A DNA stretch of 50,685 nucleotides from Flavobacteriales bacterium UBA3477 (GTDB lineage: Bacteria > Bacteroidota > Bacteroidia > Flavobacteriales > Schleiferiaceae). This document shows, piece by piece, positions 16,167 through 25,131 of this stretch. Position numbers and translations under genes: made by a program. The notes beneath the pieces were generated by a model that saw nothing but the letters and a program-made list of their open reading frames with translations, did no database searches and was not told where the DNA came from. The DNA lies in assembly GCA_002378005.1 (NCBI GenBank), contig DFQY01000018.1, positions 1 to 50,685 on the forward strand. Direction: 5' to 3'. Each line of letters begins with the position of its first letter. Within the stretch, counting starts at the first letter, position 1.

Positions 16167-16190
16167 AACCACTCCCCGGAGTGGTTTTTT
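16167..16190 (+). terminator. Intrinsic terminator after the rpmB operon
   Basis: AACCACTCC / GGAGTGGTT, a 9-bp stem with a CC loop, followed by TTTTT. It lies 25 nt after the DUF4295 stop and directly upstream of ftsY. Confidence 0.88.
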
Positions 16191-16210
16191 TATATCTAAC
16201 CCATTGAACA

Positions 16211-17164
16211 ATGAGCTTCTTTTCAAAATTCTTTACGAGAGACAAGAAAGAGACTTTAGACCAAGGCCTTGAGAAGACACGTAGTAGCGTCTTTGAAAAG
16301 ATTACTCGCGCCGTAGCCGGTAAAAGCACAGTGGACGACGAGGTACTCGACGAGATTGAAGAGGCATTGATTACTTCAGATGTGGGTTTAGATACGACGG
16401 TGAAAATCATCGAAGCCCTCGAGGAGCGTGTTGCCCGTGATAAGGTGATGGGTGAAAGCGAGCTCATGGACATGCTGTACGAGATCATCTCGAACTTGAT
16501 GAAGCACGAAGGCGGCATGTGGGAAGATTTCGAACTTCCTAAAACCGAAGGACCCTATGTCCTGATGGTCGTAGGGGTGAACGGTGTAGGTAAAACTACC
16601 ACCATAGGTAAACTAGCCCACCAGTTCAAGCAGAAAGGATATAACCTCGTCTTGGGTGCAGCCGACACCTTCCGCGCGGCGGCCATCGACCAGTTGGTCG
16701 TTTGGGGCGAGCGTACAGGTGTTCCTGTGGTCAAACAGCAGATGGGTTCAGACCCTGCTTCTGTGGCTTTTGATACATTGCAACATGCCGTCAGTAAAGG
16801 AGCGGATCTTGCCATCATTGATACGGCGGGTCGTTTGCACAATAAGACCAACCTTATGCACGAGCTCTCGAAAGTGCGCCGCGTGATGGACAAGGTTATT
16901 CCGGGAGCACCGCATGAAGTGCTGCTGGTCCTAGACGGTTCTACTGGACAGAATGCTTTATTGCAAGCCAAGGCATTTGCGGAGGCAACACAAATCACTT
17001 CGCTGGCCGTGACGAAATTGGACGGTACGGCAAAAGGAGGTGTGGTTATCGGTATTTCAGATCAACTCAATATTCCCGTGAAATTCATCGGTGTAGGTGA
17101 GGGAATGGAGGATCTTCAACTATTTAATCCACAGGCATTTGCCTCTAGCTTATTCAATAAGTAA
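16211..17164 (+). CDS. ftsY: Signal recognition particle receptor FtsY
   Basis: 317 residues, a short FtsY without the acidic A domain, as usual in this phylum. The N helical bundle is at ~10-100 and the G domain follows, with P-loop GVNGVGKTT (122-130), the DTAGR motif and TKLDGTAKGG. It docks SRP-ribosome complexes at the membrane. The gene follows a terminator by 20 nt, so its promoter must overlap that hairpin or it relies on read-through. Confidence 0.96.
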   Translation: MSFFSKFFTRDKKETLDQGLEKTRSSVFEKITRAVAGKSTVDDEVLDEIEEALITSDVGLDTTVKIIEALEERVARDKVMGESELMDMLYEIISNLMKHEGGMWEDFELPKTEGPYVLMVVGVNGVGKTTTIGKLAHQFKQKGYNLVLGAADTFRAAAIDQLVVWGERTGVPVVKQQMGSDPASVAFDTLQHAVSKGADLAIIDTAGRLHNKTNLMHELSKVRRVMDKVIPGAPHEVLLVLDGSTGQNALLQAKAFAEATQITSLAVTKLDGTAKGGVVIGISDQLNIPVKFIGVGEGMEDLQLFNPQAFASSLFNK

Positions 17165-17167
17165 TCC

Positions 17168-18481
17168 ATGCGTACAAAAAGCCCAAAAAAGAACAAGATC
17201 AATGTAGTGACCTTGGGGTGTTCAAAGAACATCTATGATTCAGAGGTTTTGATGGGACAGCTCAAAGCCAATGGCAAGGAGGTCACCCACGAAGCTCCTG
17301 AGGAGGAAGAAGGGAATATCATTGTCATCAACACCTGTGGCTTTATTGATAATGCGAAGCAAGAAAGCATTGATACCATTCTCCATTACGCGGATAAAAA
17401 GGAGCGCGGCGAGGTGGATCATGTTTATGTGACGGGCTGTTTGTCCGAGCGCTACAAACCGGATTTAGAACAAGAGATTCCAGATGTAGATGCCTATTTC
17501 GGAACTCGGGATATGCCTTTGCTGCTCAAGACTTTGGGTGCGGATTACAAGCACGAGCTAGTAGGAGAACGCATGACTACCACGCCAAAGCATTTTGCTT
17601 ATTTGAAGATTGCAGAGGGTTGTGACCGTCCGTGTAGTTTCTGTGCCATTCCATTGATGCGCGGTGGACACAAGTCTACACCGATCGAGGATTTGGTCAT
17701 TGAGGCGGAGAAATTAGCGGCGAAAGGCGTGAAGGAATTGATACTGATTGCGCAGGATTTGACCTACTACGGTTTAGACCTGTACAAAGAGCGCAAGCTG
17801 GCGGATTTGTTGCGTGCCTTGGTGAAAGTCGAGGGCATTGAGTGGATCAGATTGCACTATTTGTTCCCTTCAGGATTCCCAGAGGATGTTCTAGATGTCA
17901 TTCGAGAGGAGCCAAAGGTGTGTCACTACATCGATATTCCACTGCAGCACATCGCTGATCCGGTATTAAAGAGCATGCGCCGAGGTACGACCAAGGCGAA
18001 GACCGATGCCTTGTTGGCTAAAATGCGTGAAAAAGTGCTGGGCATTACCATTCGTACGACGTTGATCGCGGGTTACCCTGGTGAGACAGAGGAAGACCAC
18101 CAAGTAGTGTTGGACTGGGTTCGTGAGCAGCGCTTCGACCGTTTGGGTGTCTTTGCCTACAGTCATGAGGAGAACACGCACGCCTATTCTTTGGAGGATG
18201 ATGTTCCTGCAGAGGTGAAGCAACAACGTGTGGACGCGATCATGGCCGTTCAGATGGACATTTCGCGTGCGTTGAACCAAGAAAAAATTGGACATACCTA
18301 CAAAGTACTCATCGACCGCAAGGAGGGAGGTTATTTCATCGGACGCACGGAATTTGATAGCCCAGATGTGGACAATGAAGTCTTGATCCCAGCGGAAGAT
18401 ATCTACCTGAAAATTGGGGATTTCTGCGAAGTAGAGGTCGTTGATGCGCACGATTACGACCTCATTGGTCATGTGCTGTAG
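17168..18481 (+). CDS. rimO: Ribosomal protein S12 methylthiotransferase RimO
   Basis: 437 residues. The N-terminal UPF0004 domain carries the auxiliary 4Fe-4S cysteines C18, C57 and C91; the radical SAM motif CDRPCSFC has C152, C156 and C159; the TRAM domain is at the C-terminus (~370-437). It adds a methylthio group to the conserved Asp of ribosomal protein uS12. RimO rather than MiaB is indicated by NVVTLGCSKNIYDSE and CDRPCSFCAIPLMRG. It starts 3 nt after ftsY, so the two form an operon. Confidence 0.94.
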   Translation: MRTKSPKKNKINVVTLGCSKNIYDSEVLMGQLKANGKEVTHEAPEEEEGNIIVINTCGFIDNAKQESIDTILHYADKKERGEVDHVYVTGCLSERYKPDLEQEIPDVDAYFGTRDMPLLLKTLGADYKHELVGERMTTTPKHFAYLKIAEGCDRPCSFCAIPLMRGGHKSTPIEDLVIEAEKLAAKGVKELILIAQDLTYYGLDLYKERKLADLLRALVKVEGIEWIRLHYLFPSGFPEDVLDVIREEPKVCHYIDIPLQHIADPVLKSMRRGTTKAKTDALLAKMREKVLGITIRTTLIAGYPGETEEDHQVVLDWVREQRFDRLGVFAYSHEENTHAYSLEDDVPAEVKQQRVDAIMAVQMDISRALNQEKIGHTYKVLIDRKEGGYFIGRTEFDSPDVDNEVLIPAEDIYLKIGDFCEVEVVDAHDYDLIGHVL

Positions 18482-18493
18482 CGCACTAAGGAC

Positions 18494-18511
18494 AACTCTT
18501 TGAGAGTTTTT
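18494..18511 (+). terminator. Possible weak terminator after rimO
   Basis: AACTCT-TTG-AGAGTT, a 6-bp stem followed by TTT, 13 nt after the rimO stop. Short and AT-rich, so weak. Confidence 0.3.
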
Positions 18512-18579
18512 AACTTCCGGTTGTGAATAGTTCATCAATTCCTAGCCCTTTTAGGTGATAAAAGCCTTTTTGGAAGCGT

Positions 18580-18587
18580 TATCTTTG
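18580..18587 (+). promoter_or_regulatory. -7 element TATCTTTG upstream of the LysM/SGNH/MBOAT cluster
   Basis: Exact TAnnTTTG, only 8 nt before the ATG at 18596, implying a start at or next to the ATG (near-leaderless mRNA). No TTG at the usual -33 spacing. Confidence 0.5.
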
Positions 18588-18595
18588 GAAGAACG

Positions 18596-19603
18596 ATGAC
18601 GAAATCCTCTAAAATAACAATGCTCTTTTTTCTGCTTCTGATTGCGGGCAGCACCACTTTATCTGCCTTTACGGCTGATACATTACGGGATGTTCATTGG
18701 GAGTTGGAGGGAGAATGTGGCGCTTTTTTGCCGGCCGGATGGGCGAGCGAAGAGGTCGCGGCACTGACGCGGGTTCAAGCTGTGAGAATGGGGCTGATTA
18801 TCGATGAATTTATTGACGAACGTTTTGATCCGGTCAAAGGCAAGTGTGCTGCATTGCGTTTTTGTAATAAAGAAATTCTGCTTGAAACAGCAGAGTCGTT
18901 CCAATACGAAGGCGGTCATTTATTGCTGGAGGATCTGGCCGATGAGGCGGGAATAACTCTAAGAGCCATTGAAGAAGCTAACCCGCATTTACGTAGAGAT
19001 ATTTTACCAGCAGGGGCAGCTCTGTACGCAATAGCATTGGCGATGGACGAATCGAAACTATCCACTATGAGTGCCTCGCAATCAAAGTATCAAGAAAACT
19101 TGGAAGCCCAATACGAGCAAAGGCAAAATCTAGTTTTATTATTTATGCCCGATCCTAATACCCATAAGATGATTACTTATACCGTTCGTTCTGGGGATTA
19201 CCTTGGAAAGATTAGCGCCAATACGGGTGCGAGATTGGATGATATTCACAAATGGAACCACATCAGTGGAAATACAATCTACGTTGGGCAAAAACTTATC
19301 ATATGGGTGCCAAAGAGCTCTACCTATGAGCAGTCTGAAGCCGAAGTTGCGGAACATTCACCAAAGAAAGCGACTAAGGCGGTGGCAGAAGCGGTGCCTT
19401 CTAATGAGGCCTCCTACATAACCTATGAGGTTAAGCCAGGTGACACACTTTGGGATATTGCTAAAAAGTTTCCAGGTGTAAGTGCTGATAATATTAAAAC
19501 CTGGAACAAGGTCGACGAGCTAATCAAGGCCGGTGAAAAGTTACGCATCGAAACCCAAACCATATCAGATTATTCACCAGATAAATACCCTAGCACGCTG
19601 TAG
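18596..19603 (+). CDS. Exported LysM protein with a decayed MltD-type transglycosylase region
   Basis: 335 residues. Signal peptide 1-24. Residues 38-90 align by eye to the middle of MltD-type lytic transglycosylases: E40 followed by FLPAG, then RMGLIIDEFIDERFDPVKG (64-82), which resembles the ..GL.vd.yvDeRrDP..s.. core. The second half of the catalytic domain (the AYNxGPGNV motif) is missing. Residues 107-145 resemble the segment after the catalytic domain (EEANPHLRRDILPAG). Two LysM peptidoglycan-binding domains follow at ~192-237 and ~273-317. It probably still binds peptidoglycan but is unlikely to cut it. It heads a cluster: 3 nt to the first SGNH gene, then a second SGNH gene and the MBOAT gene. 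That context suggests a cell-wall anchor or scaffold for glycan O-acylation (inference). Confidence 0.82.
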   Translation: MTKSSKITMLFFLLLIAGSTTLSAFTADTLRDVHWELEGECGAFLPAGWASEEVAALTRVQAVRMGLIIDEFIDERFDPVKGKCAALRFCNKEILLETAESFQYEGGHLLLEDLADEAGITLRAIEEANPHLRRDILPAGAALYAIALAMDESKLSTMSASQSKYQENLEAQYEQRQNLVLLFMPDPNTHKMITYTVRSGDYLGKISANTGARLDDIHKWNHISGNTIYVGQKLIIWVPKSSTYEQSEAEVAEHSPKKATKAVAEAVPSNEASYITYEVKPGDTLWDIAKKFPGVSADNIKTWNKVDELIKAGEKLRIETQTISDYSPDKYPSTL

Positions 19604-19606
19604 GGT

Positions 19607-21115
19607 ATGCAGAAACCGGTTCATATTTTTCTTTTTCTCGTGGCATTGGGCTTGGTCATTACCGGGCTGAGTTTCCTATCGCCGAAGGATAAGGTCAAGT
19701 TGAGTGAGTTTGAATTGGGCTTTTACCAGCCTCAAGACCTACTGGGTCTTTTGTGGAGCCCAGGTGAAGGAGTGCTCGAGGATACAGTGGCTTGGGCAGT
19801 GGATTCTTTGGATTTAGATACCCTCCCGGCAGAAGTAGTGGAGGTCGTCAAGGAAATGCCTGTGCTGGATACTACGTTCCAGATGGGGCAGTGGAATGCT
19901 TTGGCGCCGTTTTTTGAAGCCTTGGCGAGCTTGGAGCGCGGTGAGCGCCATACCGTTCGCATCATTCATTATGGAGATAGCCAGCTCGAAGGGGATCGCA
20001 TTACCATGCAACTCAGAAACAGCTTGCAAAAGAACTATGGCGGACGTGGCTTTGGATATGTGGCGCTGGAGCCTCTGGTGGCGCCCGCATCTTTAGATTT
20101 TGTAAATGCCGAAGGATTTGTGAGGAAAACTGCTTTTGGTCAACGCGACACCGCCATCCGGGATATGGCCTACGGGCATTTGGCATCGTTCACGATGTTG
20201 GTGCCGAACGCCACGGGAACACGATACGCAGGTCAGGTGACCTTCAGCAAGCGCAACTGGGGATATACCTTAGCGCGTGATTTTACTCGGGTTCGCTTGA
20301 GTTTACGCACCACGGCCTTTGTCATAGCCCAAATCTATGTGGCGGATACGGTGTACTCCACGCGTGCTTTTCCGGAATTTTATGAAGGAGCCTTAGCGCT
20401 TGATATCCCGGAGGACGGGGAGTTTACCTTGGCCCTTCAATCCGATGAAAGCCCAAGGATCTTTGGCATCAGTTTCGAGAGTCCTACGGGAGTGCATGTG
20501 GACAATGTAGCCATGCGTGGTGCCTCGGGGATGGTCTTTAGCAAGTTGGATGTGGACCAATTTAAATCGCACCTCGAACGCGAATCTTATTCCTTGATCA
20601 TCCTCCAATATGGTGGTAATGCCGTACCGTATTTGAAAGACAAGGCCCATGCGAAGCGCTTTGCTCGTTCGGCTGCCCGTCAGATTAACCACATCAAATC
20701 CCTCTATCCGAATGCATCCATCATCTACGTGGGACCGTCAGACATGGCGCGCAAGAATGGCTTAAATATGGAGAGTTATCCGCTTATTCAGCCCTTTAAG
20801 CAGGCCTTACGTACTGAGGTGCTATCACGGGGAGCCGTGTACTGGGACCTTTATGATGTTATGGGCGGGGAAGGTTCCATGGTGCGTTGGGTAGATCAGG
20901 AACCGGCATTTGCCGTGAAAGATTACATCCACTTTACGCCAAAGGGCGCGCAGTGGGTAGGAAATAGGTTAGGTGAAATGGTCGAACTAGCCCTAGAGAA
21001 TTACCGTGCAGAAAAGCAGCGTTTAGCTGAGGAAGCCCAGCGACGTGAGGATTCTGTTCGTGCATATAATGCCGCGCCGGTAGATACGGCGGTACAAGAT
21101 TCTATTGCCCCATGA
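19607..21115 (+). CDS. Membrane-anchored SGNH/GDSL hydrolase family protein
   Basis: 502 residues. One N-terminal membrane helix (5-24), so the protein is periplasmic and inner-membrane anchored. SGNH block I is GDSQLEGD at 123-130 (catalytic Ser125); NAVPYLKD lies near the Asn block; block V is DYIHFTPKG with D439 and H442. The middle has a beta-rich insert (~190-270). The C-terminus is a charged helix (YRAEKQRLAEEAQRREDS) and a short Ala/Pro tail. Such enzymes act as acyl esterases or acyltransferases on carbohydrates. Its stop codon overlaps the ATG of the second SGNH gene (ATGA), so the two are translationally coupled. Confidence 0.85.
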   Translation: MQKPVHIFLFLVALGLVITGLSFLSPKDKVKLSEFELGFYQPQDLLGLLWSPGEGVLEDTVAWAVDSLDLDTLPAEVVEVVKEMPVLDTTFQMGQWNALAPFFEALASLERGERHTVRIIHYGDSQLEGDRITMQLRNSLQKNYGGRGFGYVALEPLVAPASLDFVNAEGFVRKTAFGQRDTAIRDMAYGHLASFTMLVPNATGTRYAGQVTFSKRNWGYTLARDFTRVRLSLRTTAFVIAQIYVADTVYSTRAFPEFYEGALALDIPEDGEFTLALQSDESPRIFGISFESPTGVHVDNVAMRGASGMVFSKLDVDQFKSHLERESYSLIILQYGGNAVPYLKDKAHAKRFARSAARQINHIKSLYPNASIIYVGPSDMARKNGLNMESYPLIQPFKQALRTEVLSRGAVYWDLYDVMGGEGSMVRWVDQEPAFAVKDYIHFTPKGAQWVGNRLGEMVELALENYRAEKQRLAEEAQRREDSVRAYNAAPVDTAVQDSIAP

Positions 21116-22347
21116 GAATATTCATCGCATTTGTAATGATGTTCCTAGCACTTCCTGTCCTAGCACAGGAAGAGATGGGTGCCATTGCCCTGAAGTATCC
21201 TTTCCTAGATACCAATGCCAACCATTTGCAGTTTTTCGGCTCGGAGAAGGGCATGGAGAAGTTCTATGCGAAACTGGATCAAGCGATTTTTGAGCAGGAG
21301 GGTAAAGTCAATGTCGTACATATGGGCGGGTCGCATGTTCAGGGCGGGACTTTGAGTCACACGTTGCGTTCGCAGCTGGGTGAATTGGCCCCATCCCTAA
21401 ATATTGAACGCGGTTTCTTCTTTCCGCATCGCCTGGCCAATACCAATATGCCGGGCAATATCTATGTGAAGAAAATAGGGACTTGGGAAGGATGTCGAAA
21501 TAGCATTCCACGCAATAATTGTCCGTGGGGTTTTAGCGGGATTGATGCCATCACCCGAGATGTGGAGGCAGGATTTGAACTGCAGAGTTTCCGCGAGGCG
21601 AGCAAGGCCTATGGATTTACAGAGTTGCGTTTGTTTGAGCACAGCTCGAGCAATACCATGGTGCCCGTTGGGGTGCCGGTGCCAGATTCTGTGGCGGTAG
21701 ATACGGTCGCCGGAGTGCGCCGATGGTTCTATAAAGAGCTACAAGATTCGGTCGCCGTTCGTTTTGAGGTGGCCGAGGGTGAAGATCCTCAGTATACCTT
21801 GCAAGGCGTGCAGATGGTGCGCGAAGAGGCAGGATTGGTCTACCATGCCCTTGGGGTCAATGGTGCCGCGACGAAAAGCTTCTTGCGCAGCGAGAACTTT
21901 GTCAAACAGGGCAAATACGTTGGGGCGGATTTGGTCATTTTTGGGCTGGGTATCAACGATGCGTATAAGCCCGATAGTGAATGGCACCCGGAAGAGTATA
22001 AGATGCGCTACGATACGCTGGTGAATTGGTTCCGAGAAATCAATCCAGATTGCCAGTTTATTTTCATGACCAACAACGACAGCTATTACAAACGCCGCAC
22101 GCCGAATGAGCACGCGTTAGACGTTCAAGAAGTGATGCAGCAGCTCAGTAAAGAACACGATGCCGCGTATTGGGACCTGTTCCAAGTGATGGGCGGGTTG
22201 AACAGCATCGCTATTTGGGAAGAGAAAGGCTTGGCCAAATCAGATAAGATCCACTTTACCAATGCAGGGTATAGGCTCAACGCCACCTTGTTCTTCTGGG
22301 CCCTGTGGGAGGATTATGAAACACATTTACAATCCTTAGCGCCATGA
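21112..22347 (+). CDS. Exported SGNH-like protein with a GGSH variant of the GDS motif
   Basis: 411 residues. Signal peptide 1-18 (ending VLA). The nucleophile block reads HMGGSHVQGG at 70-79 (Ser74), where Gly replaces the Asp of GDS and His follows the serine. Block V is DKIHFTNAG, with D378 and H381. FGLGINDAY is the block III (Asn) region. It resembles the upstream SGNH protein in the C-terminal YWDLFQVMGG segment (YWDLYDVMGG there), so the two are probably paralogues with different specificity. Coupled by ATGA overlap on both sides: with the first SGNH gene upstream and the MBOAT gene downstream. Predicted periplasmic partner of the MBOAT acyltransferase. Confidence 0.82.
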   Translation: MRIFIAFVMMFLALPVLAQEEMGAIALKYPFLDTNANHLQFFGSEKGMEKFYAKLDQAIFEQEGKVNVVHMGGSHVQGGTLSHTLRSQLGELAPSLNIERGFFFPHRLANTNMPGNIYVKKIGTWEGCRNSIPRNNCPWGFSGIDAITRDVEAGFELQSFREASKAYGFTELRLFEHSSSNTMVPVGVPVPDSVAVDTVAGVRRWFYKELQDSVAVRFEVAEGEDPQYTLQGVQMVREEAGLVYHALGVNGAATKSFLRSENFVKQGKYVGADLVIFGLGINDAYKPDSEWHPEEYKMRYDTLVNWFREINPDCQFIFMTNNDSYYKRRTPNEHALDVQEVMQQLSKEHDAAYWDLFQVMGGLNSIAIWEEKGLAKSDKIHFTNAGYRLNATLFFWALWEDYETHLQSLAP

Positions 22348-24002
22348 TGGAACAACTTTCTACTTGGTTCACCTACGATCCGTCGACCCCATTGCTCTTC
22401 ACCCAGCAGTATTTCTGGGTCTTCTTTGCCTTGGTCATGGGCGGCTACAGTGTGATATACAAGAACACAGCGCGCCGCAACATCTTCTTGTTCGCGGTAT
22501 CCTTGTTCTTTTACTACAAAACCAGCGGGTTCTATTTCATCATTCTACTCTTTTCCACTTTGGCGGATTTCTTGATCGGTGGAGCCATCTATCGCAACAA
22601 GGTGAGGTGGCAACGACAAACGCTTGTCGCCCTGAGCGTATTGGTGAACCTCTTCGTCTTGGGCTATTTTAAATATGCCTATTTCGTGGCCGATTTTATC
22701 CACGACCTCACTGGCATCGAACTCGAAGTGATCAACCACTTCGCCCTGTGGACCAATGAAGCCATCGGTACGAACTTCATCTTTGACCGCATTTTATTGC
22801 CGGTCGGGATCTCTTTCTTCACCTTCCAGACCATTTCCTATAGCGTGGATATCTATCGCGGGCACGTCAAGCCGGTTAAGAACATATTGGATTTTGGGTT
22901 CTACGTGAGCTTCTTCCCGCAGCTGGTGGCTGGCCCCATCGTGCGAGCTTCCGAGTTCATTCCACAGCTGTACGAGCCGTACAAACTCTCCAAGGAGCGC
23001 GCGGGATTGGCGGTGTTCTGGATTTTGAACGGGTTGCTGAAGAAATTGGTCCTCGCAGATTACCTCGCAGTGCAATTCATCGATCGCGTGTTCGACAACC
23101 CGCAGCTCTATTCCGGATTCGAAACCATGAGTGCGTTGTTTGGATACTCGCTCCAAGTTTATGCAGATTTCTCGGGTTACACTGATGTGGCCATCGGGAT
23201 AGCAATGCTCATGGGCTTCACCCTTCCAAAGAACTTCAACAGTCCGTACAAGGCAACGTCTGTGGCGGATTTCTGGCGCCGTTGGCACCTCTCCCTCAGC
23301 ACTTGGCTCCGCGATTACCTCTACATTCCGCTTGGCGGGAACAGAGAGGGGAGTATTGCGTCGTATACCATTGTCTTCGCTTTCTTTTTGATGATTGCAC
23401 TGATCGTGGGCAGTCCCTGGCTCAGCATAGGCTTGGCCGCCTTATTTGCCTTAGGATTTGTCTTGATGCGCTACAGCCGCGGTACCGAGCGTTGGGTGAA
23501 TACCAACATCAACCTGATGCTCACCATGGTCCTGGGCGGATTGTGGCACGGCTCCTCTTGGAACTTCGTCACTTGGGGTACGCTCAATGGTGTGGGGTTG
23601 GTCGTGTACAAGAATTGGAAGAAAATCTCCCCTTGGGCCGACAAGAGTAAGGCCTACAATAAGGCCATTGGGTTGGTGCTCACCTTGGTGTTCATCACGT
23701 TCACGCGGGCTTGGTTTAGGTCGCCTACTTGGGAAGGTGCCATAGGTATTCTGTCAAAAATCCCATCGGACTTCGGCTGGGATACGGTTGGGGAGGTTTT
23801 TGTGGCCAATTGGAAATTCTACACCGTCCTCATTCTAGGTTACCTCATCCACTGGATACCGAGCGTGCATAAGGAGAAAATGCGCCAATGGGTAGGGGCT
23901 GCCTCCGTTTGGACGTTGTTCCTGCTCAGTGTTGCCGCAATCGCCGTCATTTACCAAATCTTAAGTGCTGAGGTTCAGCCGTTCATTTACTTTGCGTTCT
24001 AA
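22344..24002 (+). CDS. MBOAT family membrane O-acyltransferase (AlgI/PatA-like)
   Basis: 552 residues with about 11-12 membrane helices. Family landmarks are LLPVGISFFTFQTISYSVDIYRG split over 151-173, FWRRWHLSLSTWLRDYLYIPLG (310-331, including H315), and GGLWHGSSWNF (398-408) with the conserved active-site His402. AlgI/PatA-type MBOATs pass acyl groups (usually acetyl from acetyl-CoA) across the inner membrane for transfer by a periplasmic SGNH enzyme to alginate, peptidoglycan or another glycan. Here two SGNH genes and a LysM protein precede it in one tight operon, which favours a cell-wall or surface-glycan target. The acceptor is not shown by the sequence. Two adjacent ATGs make the start ambiguous by one codon. 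Confidence 0.93.
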   Translation: MMEQLSTWFTYDPSTPLLFTQQYFWVFFALVMGGYSVIYKNTARRNIFLFAVSLFFYYKTSGFYFIILLFSTLADFLIGGAIYRNKVRWQRQTLVALSVLVNLFVLGYFKYAYFVADFIHDLTGIELEVINHFALWTNEAIGTNFIFDRILLPVGISFFTFQTISYSVDIYRGHVKPVKNILDFGFYVSFFPQLVAGPIVRASEFIPQLYEPYKLSKERAGLAVFWILNGLLKKLVLADYLAVQFIDRVFDNPQLYSGFETMSALFGYSLQVYADFSGYTDVAIGIAMLMGFTLPKNFNSPYKATSVADFWRRWHLSLSTWLRDYLYIPLGGNREGSIASYTIVFAFFLMIALIVGSPWLSIGLAALFALGFVLMRYSRGTERWVNTNINLMLTMVLGGLWHGSSWNFVTWGTLNGVGLVVYKNWKKISPWADKSKAYNKAIGLVLTLVFITFTRAWFRSPTWEGAIGILSKIPSDFGWDTVGEVFVANWKFYTVLILGYLIHWIPSVHKEKMRQWVGAASVWTLFLLSVAAIAVIYQILSAEVQPFIYFAF

Positions 24003-24039
24003 GCGTCCTTGTGTATCTTAACGCAAACACATCACGGAC

Positions 24040-25131
24040 ATGTCGAAACGCATTTACTGGGCCGGAGCATTATCGGTTCTTCTTTTAGTATTTACCCTAT
24101 GGAAGGGCCTGAAGGGACAACTAGATCTTGTTGGGCCAGTTCATGTTCCGTTGTTTAAAGGCAATGATGAGTTGAGTTTTAGGGGCCTGCATGCTACCCA
24201 AGATTCTGTCGTCGTCGTTGGCGGAAACAAAGGGGTATTCGGCTTCAGTCTGGATGCCGGTATTCATTGGATCTTTCAGCACATCCCTGAATCCGGGGAA
24301 AGTCAGTTTCGCAGTGTCTGGGCCCTCAGCGATACAGAGTTTGTGGCCGTAAGCGCAGGAGCGCCTACCTACATCTACCATACAGATTCACGCGGCCAGC
24401 AGTGGAGCAGAGTCTTTGCAGATACTGCAGAAAGTACCTTTTTGGACGGAGTAGTTTTTGTGAACGATAGTATTGGCTATATCTACGGGGATCCGGTAAA
24501 CGGTAGGTTTAAGCTGTTGCGCAGCGCCGACGGTGGTCGCTCTTGGAATGAAATCGAAGGCCCCGAGGCCTTAGATGGCGAAGCAAGCTTTGCGGCTAGT
24601 GGATCCGCCATTACCGTGGGTAATAACATTATGTCCATTGTCTCGGGCGGTACGGTGAGTCGATTGCATGTAACCATGGACTTACGCGAGGGATTAGGTT
24701 GGACGCCTTCGTACATAGAATTGGCCCAAGGAAAGCCTTCTCAAGGCGCATTTGCTCATTATTGGGATCACGAAAAACTTTATATCGTTGGTGGAGATTA
24801 TATGGATGAGGAAAATACCAGCGGAACATCACTTGTTGCAGATTTGATGACCGGACAGGACGATACCGCTACCATGAACCTGCTAGCGGACTTGCCTTAT
24901 ACTTCGGATGTTTGTGGCGACGGTGAAAACCTCTATTTTGCGGGAACTACCGGAATACGCTATTTGGATAGCAAATTGCATACGATGGACACTACAGCTA
25001 TTCACGCCCTTGCTTTTAGTGGGAAATATGTATTTTCTTCTGGGCCAAGTGGCAGGATAGGACGTGTATTTAATGGGACAAAACAAGAATTAAACGAGCT
25101 TTTGGGCGCGCTAAAAAATAGAGATCAATAA
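24040..25131 (+). CDS. Exported YCF48/BNR-like beta-propeller protein
   Basis: 363 residues. An N-terminal hydrophobic helix (6-22) works as a signal anchor or signal peptide. The rest is made of repeats of beta-propeller type with SxDxGxxW signatures: FSLDAGIHW, HTDSRGQQWSRVF and RSADGGRSWNEIEG. This resembles the YCF48/Hcf136 and sialidase-like families, which serve as assembly factors or carbohydrate-binding platforms. No catalytic signature is visible. It lies 37 nt after the MBOAT gene and directly abuts the SulP gene (TAA-ATG with no gap), so it probably belongs to the same transcript. Function unknown. Confidence 0.72.
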   Translation: MSKRIYWAGALSVLLLVFTLWKGLKGQLDLVGPVHVPLFKGNDELSFRGLHATQDSVVVVGGNKGVFGFSLDAGIHWIFQHIPESGESQFRSVWALSDTEFVAVSAGAPTYIYHTDSRGQQWSRVFADTAESTFLDGVVFVNDSIGYIYGDPVNGRFKLLRSADGGRSWNEIEGPEALDGEASFAASGSAITVGNNIMSIVSGGTVSRLHVTMDLREGLGWTPSYIELAQGKPSQGAFAHYWDHEKLYIVGGDYMDEENTSGTSLVADLMTGQDDTATMNLLADLPYTSDVCGDGENLYFAGTTGIRYLDSKLHTMDTTAIHALAFSGKYVFSSGPSGRIGRVFNGTKQELNELLGALKNRDQ

